The notes beneath the pieces were generated by a model, which searched no databases, was not told the origin of the DNA, and saw only the letters and a list, made by a program, of their open reading frames with translations. 64,000 bases of DNA from Clytia hemisphaerica (Eukaryota; Cnidaria; Hydrozoa; Leptothecata; Clytiidae): contig CACVBU010000004.1 of the NCBI GenBank assembly GCA_902728285.1, forward strand, positions 78,415 to 142,414, given 5' to 3'. Positions 57,728 through 64,000 of the stretch are shown piece after piece (position 1 is the first letter of the stretch; each line of letters begins with the position of its first letter). The position numbers and the translations under genes are program-made.

Positions 57728-58830
57728 TAGTAGAAGATAAAAAAAGAGACACCAAGTGTAGCACATTCATTTCCATTTTAAGCGACATCAATAACCCTCT
57801 CCTAAATTTCAAATTAAAATGGAAAGCTTTTCATAGCCAGTAGGAGCGGGTTACCCAGTTGGTGTGAGTTTTAAAGATTCCCATTTATTTATATCAGCAG
57901 TATATTTGCTGGGATTTCTTTTCGCATTCAAATAGTTACTACCAAAGGGAGTACAAAACAGTTATTTATTTTTTTCCCTTTGATTAAGTTCTTTATCAAT
58001 AACGGTTTGAAAATCACTTTAAATTTACCCAGTTGGCGGTAGTCTTACCCAGTTGGCGTGACAAATTTCAAATGAAAATAACCTACCTCATAAACCATTA
58101 TTTTATTTTTTGTTATGCATTACCTCATTTTTGGCGAGAACGGATTTTCGCAAAATTCGGCACTGACGACGCGTTTTAAGAATAAAACTATTTTCAAGGC
58201 TTGACAATTCGAATTAAATGTTAATGTGTCAAATATTATACTTTTTTCACTGGGAATCACGATATGATTGAGATGAATTCGCACGTTAGAAAAAAAAAAC
58301 AGACATAAAAAATTGAATAAATCTACTGTAAAGTAAATATTTCATTCACTTTCAATTTCAATCGTTACCTTTCCCGATATTTTTAAATGTGACACATGAT
58401 AAAACATTCCCGATATGAAAAGATCGTCAATTATTAATTTTCGCCTTGAAAAATATCCGAACTTTTTACAACCGTGCGAACAGATGTTGAAAACAACATC
58501 GAACAACGAGACGAAACAAAAATTAGCTAAATCAACGGAAAAACGACCTTGCCAGTTTGGAGATCGGTAAAACTTCTAAAATCTAAAGCGATGCCGGTCT
58601 TCCCGTATCATTTTGTGTAGAAAATAGTGTAACATACTACAAAAGTTTAGACTAAGTTTTACCTGTACCAAACGGAAATGACTTTCTTGTTTGAGACTGT
58701 CCCGTCTGTAACTTTTTACAAATATACCCTCCTAGCCAGTGCCTTCCCGAAAACCAAGTTTATAATTTATTTTAAACTGCGCAAAAAAAAAAACACATAA
58801 TCGTCGGGGGAGATTGGTATCACTTTTGAA
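57728..58830. other. No supported gene
   Basis: AT-rich. The motif TTACCCAGTTGGCG recurs at about 57850, 58027 and 58046. Confidence 0.5.
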
Positions 58831-60430
58831 GTCATTGTATTATGTTTCAAGGAACTGATGTCAATTCAATTAAAAAACAAAAGACGTAAAACGTTATAAA
58901 CCAGCTTCGCGTTGTGGGATAGGAAAAGGCTATGCTAGGCTGTAGGATGTGTCAGATACTGCAAATACGTCGAATATGACACTTTGTTTCGTTATTTTAG
59001 CATAGTTTTTTCCAAACTAATCTCACGGCTTTTTCCAGATTATTATTTCTCCCTTATTTCCCCGACTTTAGAGTACGAAAAACGACTGTTCAACTGTGTT
59101 GAAAAAACCGATTCCGGCCTAAAAAATATAAACATACAAGACTTACATTTGAGTAATAGAAATTCACCGACCACCAAACAGACAGTGAAAGGGAAAGCCA
59201 CCAGTCCATCATGAAGATGCTGTTGATTATGCGATAGGTGAATGAAACATATATTGGTAATGGGGTGAGCTGAAACCTAGAAAAAAAAGTAGATATCTTA
59301 TTCCCATGAACAAATGATCCGTCATAATAACTTCTTTGCTAACTTTGAATGAATTCAAATCCTTTAAAAAATTTAATAAACAGTGTGTCCTTTTTCGAGA
59401 ATACTTCTGCAACTGGGCCAATGGGCGGCACATAGCCGTGCCCTCCATTTGCTTAAGTAACCCTCTACCCGGTCCCAGGGAGTCCTTTGTCCTGAGAAAC
59501 ATGCCTCTATGGTATTGGTTTTTGATTATTTTTTCGAGTTTTAATTGTTTTGCTTCAGACAATCAGTGCGCTCAAAAGCTCATTTAATATTCATCCCAAA
59601 TCTGGATGAAAAACATAAAAGCGGTGCGCTAATCCGGGCAGAATTTCTTACGGGAGCCATGGCCTTTAGAGTGAAAACGTGCCGTGCGCGGAGTATCAGA
59701 ATCTACCCGGAGATTACTGAGATGTTTGCATATGAACATTCAAAAGTAAACGAGAAAAGGGAAATCCCCACTTGGTGTTTAATCATTCAGACAATTTCTA
59801 AAACAACTGAATGAGAAGTGGGGAAAACCAAATGGTCTGAAACAAACTAAACATCTATTATGGACGATAAAATAACGGTATTTCCCCTCAGACGACTTTA
59901 AACCACAAGGAGAATACATATTAAAAGTGTTTCAAGCAATAGAATTGAATTAACAATTTAATATCCGTGGTCCGTTCGGGATTGGTTCTCCGGAATTTCT
60001 CTCGTTAGAACGCTAGCGACCTTGGTCAGTCGTGATGGCTCGGTGGCGCCTAAAGTCACTGCCCGATCCTAAGCCCTCTGGGATTGACCGCACCTTTTCC
60101 AAAAATATATTTTTAAAATAATCTAAATCTATCAGCTTGGAAAGGCCATACAAATTACATAATTACCTTTTTCTACATAGCACTTCAAATGAAACAGAAT
60201 TAGCTGTACCTTTTTTAGCCTCCACGAGTCCAAGGACTAGGGTCGCAAAAACATCAAAATAGAAAAATCAGTCCCTCGTAGGGTGCCTTTTTAGGAAAAT
60301 TTGGGGAGAAAGTAGAAAATTTGAGAACATTTTGGAATTTCAGTCTCATTCAGGGTCACTTTTTCCCAAATTTCAGCAAAATTTTTGAAAAAACGAGTCC
60401 TACACCCCCGGTGTTGAGCTCGTCAATTTT
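58830..60430. repeat. 1.5-kb dispersed segment, copy 2 of 3
   Basis: Matches 19900-21400, including the GC-rich block (59965-60100) and the membrane-exon-like frame (about 59277-59170). It lacks the 119-bp MITE and so keeps its empty site. A spacer of about 360 bases (59290-59650) is shared with copy 3. Confidence 0.85.
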
Positions 60431-60629
60431 CTGTCCTTGTAGTGTTCTTATTTTTTACCAAATCTTTCCTTGGGACCAAGAAACTTGTTGGGAAATGAAA
60501 TAAAAATTGAGAATGACGTCATAACTTGTTTTTATATGAGAATAATTCGGGATTTCCGAGCATCGACCTTTCAGTACCTTTACAACTTATATCTCATTGG
60601 TACCACAAGAGAATGAATAATGTAAACGG

Positions 60630-61030
60630 AGCTTTAACAATTCTGTCTTGTTGAATAATTCATGAGATTGAGAACATGTGAACAAGGTTTTCTTACTGAT
60701 TCAATCAAAACCACAATATGTTTATTATGTAATTTGAATTGACCGAGACAAATCAGGAAGCTTTTTACATCGCATGCGTGAATTTTTTTCATATAAAAAC
60801 AACAAGTTATTATTAAGCGTTACTCGTCAAGAAATGTATTTCTCGTGTTCAACATTACAGATAAAAAGTACTCATTTCATTTAGTCACTGAGTATAAGGT
60901 ATGTATCAGGCTTATGCTACTATCGAACTTTTAAACTCTTTTTTTCTCGAAACTTTGGTTGGGTGGTCGGGAAATATTCATCAATAAAATTGAAATATTT
61001 TTTACGACGAGTGTGACATGTTTGTCACTG
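60630..61030. repeat. Dispersed 0.45-kb segment, copy 2 of 4
   Basis: Same family as 27640-28110. Confidence 0.85.
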
Positions 61031-61032
61031 AG

Positions 61033-61260
61033 TTAAAGGTTTTGTTTTTAAATAAGAGTGAAATCGTTTGCTCACTCATCAATTTTGATTTACAAGCTTT
61101 TTCACATTGAACTGACACGGATGTGGAGCAAGATTGGTCAAAAAGAGTATATTTTTTGCTTATATCAGCATAATATAACAATAGGCAGACATTGTCCTGA
61201 TATGAAATATGTGCCTGATTATATAAAACGGGAACACTTATGTAAAAATAAAACCTTTAA
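61033..61260. repeat. MITE with TTAAAGGTTTTGTTTTTA ends, copy 4
   Basis: Complete ends, TTAAAGGTTTTG and AAAACCTTTAA. The 89-codon frame inside is not a gene. It lies at the end of a dispersed-segment copy. Confidence 0.85.
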
Positions 61261-61615
61261 TAACGACTCCGAAAACACCAATTTTTTTAGGGAGATACAC
61301 AAAAATACTCATAAGGTAAAGATATAAGAACATTTTAAGAGCATCCGCAGGCTTCACAAATTTTTGACGATCTTAAAAAACCTGTTCTAGAAAAACATCC
61401 GAAATCATTGGAGCCTACAGACAATTTTTACATTATAAATTTTAAGCCTAAAAATGTTCTTTAAAATGTACATTAAAATTGGCTGTACATCTGAGAGTTG
61501 ATGAGAACTTTTTGTCGATCTCATTAATTTCAAGCTGGCCATGTCTAATTAAATTTCTTATTTGTTTCAAACGTATAAGTCAGCATAAATGTTCTTAAAA
61601 AAACACTTGGATAAA
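61260..61615. repeat. Repeat shared with 62040-62440
   Basis: Both begin AACGACTC(C/T) and share GGGAGATACACAAAAATACTC, GCCTACAGA and CAAACGTATAAGTCAGC. Together with the dispersed 0.45-kb segment this forms a tandem pair of about 1-kb units at 60.63-62.44 kb. Confidence 0.8.
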
Positions 61616-62440
61616 TCTCGTAATGTAAACAGAGCTTTCACAATATTGTCTTGTTGAATAATTCATGAGATTGAGAACATGTGAACAAGGTTTTCTTACT
61701 GATTCAATCAAAACCACATTATATTTGAATATGTAATTTGAATTGATCGAGACAAATTTCAGGAAGCTTTTTACATCGCATGCGTGAATTTTTTTCATAC
61801 AAAACAACAAGTTATTATTTAGCGTTACTTATCAAAGAATGAATTTTTCGCTTCCAACATTACAGATAAAAATACTCATTTCATTTAGTCACTGAGTATA
61901 AGGTATGTATCAGGCTTATGCTACTTTCGAACTTTCAACTCGCTTTTTTCTCGAAACTTTGGTTGGGTGGCCGGGTAATGTTCATAAATAAAATTGAAAT
62001 ATTTTTACGACAAGCGTAACATGTCTGTCACTGAATAACGACTCTAAAAATACCCAATTTTCTAGGGAGATACACAAAAATACTCATAAAATAGTAAAAA
62101 AATAAGAACTTTTTAAGAACATTTCTGGGCTCAAAACTTTAAAGGTTAAGAACATCTGGAAGCTTCACAAATTTTAGACAACCTTTAAAAAACTTGTTTT
62201 ATAAAAACGTCGGAATCTTTAAAGCCTACAGATAATCTTAACTTTATGAATTTTAAGTCTAAAAATGTTCTTAAATGTACATTAAATTTGGCTGTACATT
62301 TGAGAGTTGAGAAGATTTTGGGCAAGTTTTTGTTGATCTCATCAATTCTCAGGCTAGCAATGTCTATTTAATTTTCTTATGTTTTTCAAACGTATAAGTC
62401 AGCTTAGATGTTCTTAAACGCACTTTTTATGTTCTTTATG
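61615..62440. repeat. Second tandem unit of the 60.6-62.4 kb repeat
   Basis: Contains copy 3 of the 0.45-kb segment (61615-62060) followed by the 62040-62440 block. It lacks the TTAA MITE of the first unit. Confidence 0.8.
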
Positions 62441-62449
62441 TTTTGTTAT

Positions 62450-63790
62450 GGTAATGGGGTGAGCTTAAGCATAGAAAAAAAGTAGATCTACAATAAGATA
62501 TCTTATTCCCATGAAAGAATGTTCCTCTATAATAACTTCTTTGCTAACTTTGAATGGATTCAAATCCTTTAAATAATTTTAATACTCACGGTGTTCTTTT
62601 TTCGAGAATGCTTCTGAAACTGGGTCCTTAAGGGCGGCATAAGTACTCCCCCGAGCCCGGGGGAACGGGACAAAGTGTACGGGAGTCCTTTGTCCTGGCA
62701 AACATTTGATTTTGTTGCAATTGTTTTGCAATCGCTCAAAAGCTCATTTGATATTCATCTTAAATCTGGATGAAAGAGATCAAAGCGGTGCGCTAATCCT
62801 GGCAGATTCTCTAACGGAGCCATGGTCTTTAGAAAGAAAACGTACCGTGAACGGAATATCAGAATCTGCCCGGAGATTACAGAGATGTTTGCATAGGAAC
62901 AATCAACATTCAAAAGTAAACGAGAAAAGGGAAATCCCCACTTGGTGTTTAATTATTCAAACAATTTCTAAAACAACTGCATGAGAAGTGGGAAAACTAA
63001 AAATCTATTATGGGCGATAAAATAACAGTATTTCCCTTCAGACTTTAAACCACAAGCAGAATACATATTAAAAGTGTTTCAAGCAATAGAATTGAATTAG
63101 CAATCTTGAACCGTGGTCCGTTCGGGATTGGTTATCCGGAATTTCTCTCGTCAGAACGCTAGCGACCTTGGTCAGTCGTGATGGCTCGGTGGCGCCTAAA
63201 GTCACTGCCCGATCCTAAGCCCTCTGGGATTGACCGCACCTTTTCGAAAAATAAATTTTTGAATAATCAAATCTATCAATTTGAAAAGGCCATACACATT
63301 ACAAAATTAACTTTTTCTACAAACCTTTTTCTACATAGCACTTCAAATCAAACAAAATTAGCTGTAATCTCCAAGTTGAGAAAAAAACTGTTATGGACAG
63401 CTATGTATAGAAGATTGAAACTAATTTTGTTGAGCCCCGGGGAGGGGGCACTAGGGCAAAATGGGTTACGGGGTCAGGTTACCTTGCTTTTTTAGCCTCC
63501 ACGAGTCCAAGGTAGAGTCGCAAAAACACCAAAATAGAAAAATCAGTCTCTCGTAGGGTGCCTTTTTTTGAAAATTTAGGGAAAAAGTAGAAAATTTGAG
63601 AAAATTTTGGAATTTCAGTCCAATTCAGTACCATTCAGGGTCACTTTTTTTCCCAAATTTCGGCACAATTTTTGAAAAAACGAGTCCCACGTAGGGTCCA
63701 TTTTTCGAACCTCAGCGGAGCACCCCCGTCGGTCGGCAAGGGTAGTAGTACACCCCCCGGGTGTTGAACTCGTCAATTTTCAGGTTGGCT
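62450..63790. repeat. 1.5-kb dispersed segment, copy 3 of 3
   Basis: Starts inside the membrane-exon-like region (truncated) and includes the GC-rich block at 63108-63245. Tail repeats near 63435 (GCCCCGGGGAGGGGGCACTA) match 21225. Confidence 0.85.
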
Positions 63791-63824
63791 GTCCTTGTAG
63801 TGTTCTTATTTTTTTATTTTGTTC

Positions 63825-64000
63825 TTATATTTGAATATGTAATTTGAATTGATCGAGACAAATCAGGAAGCTTTACATCGCATGCGTGAATTTTTTTTCA
63901 TATAAAAACAACAAGTTATTATTTAGCGTAACTCATCAAGAAATGAACTTCTCGTGTCCAATATTACAGATAAAAAATACTCTAATCCATTTAGTCACTG
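63825..64000. repeat. Dispersed 0.45-kb segment, copy 4, cut by window end
   Basis: Starts mid-unit relative to the other copies and runs off the window at TTTAGTCACTG. Confidence 0.8.

Overview
This window is AT-rich eukaryotic nuclear DNA from an animal, most likely a cnidarian (probably an anthozoan). The genes have short coding exons, GT-AG introns and phase-matched junctions. The protein set is a calmodulin-like EF-hand protein plus secreted or membrane PAN/EGF/fibrinogen-type proteins. The repeats include a palindromic family carrying GGTATGTGCCGC that I recall as abundant in sea anemones and corals, and a transposon protein family I also recall as common in cnidarians. No search was run, so the taxonomic call is inference. 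There are no bacterial features.

Layout. 0-5.6 kb: no confident gene; one inverted-repeat MITE, a possible first exon at 806-874 and several open frames of unknown meaning. 5.66-7.50 kb (+): a complete five-exon calmodulin-like gene of 146 codons. 10.65-16.05 kb (-): a five-exon gene (gene A) encoding a 389-residue secreted protein with signal peptide, PAN/apple domain, EGF domain, a 10-codon linker exon, a Cys-containing fibrinogen-like exon and a C-terminal domain. 28.4-43.4 kb repeats 7.46-18.6 kb in the same order and orientation: it carries an orphan last exon of the calmodulin-like gene and a second intact copy of the secreted-protein gene (gene B, 29.79-40.88 kb, same five exon lengths). 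43.7-56.6 kb (-): a PAN plus fibrinogen C-terminal domain gene (53.4-56.6 kb) followed by exons for a membrane segment and a long cytoplasmic tail (43.7-48.3 kb). Splice phases allow both parts to be one transmembrane receptor-like gene. Its first exon carries an in-frame TAA just before the conserved GWTVFQRR motif. 56.6-64 kb: repeats only.

Mobile DNA dominates the rest. The clearest elements are a 4.9-kb transposon with about 720-bp terminal inverted repeats and a broken gene of an acidic-tailed protein family (35.0-39.9 kb); a foldback element with minisatellite arms, perfect 9-bp target duplications and a captured LINE reverse-transcriptase 3' end (48.42-50.89 kb); a second foldback element with minisatellite arms (26.20-27.60 kb); and many MITE families. 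Because the region is duplicated, several insertions can be dated relative to the duplication and their empty sites read directly from the other copy.

The two secreted-protein genes look functional: identical exon lengths and phases, conserved reading frames, and large insertions confined to introns. Gene A differs by an 11-unit tandem array of 150-bp repeats made from its own terminal exon.
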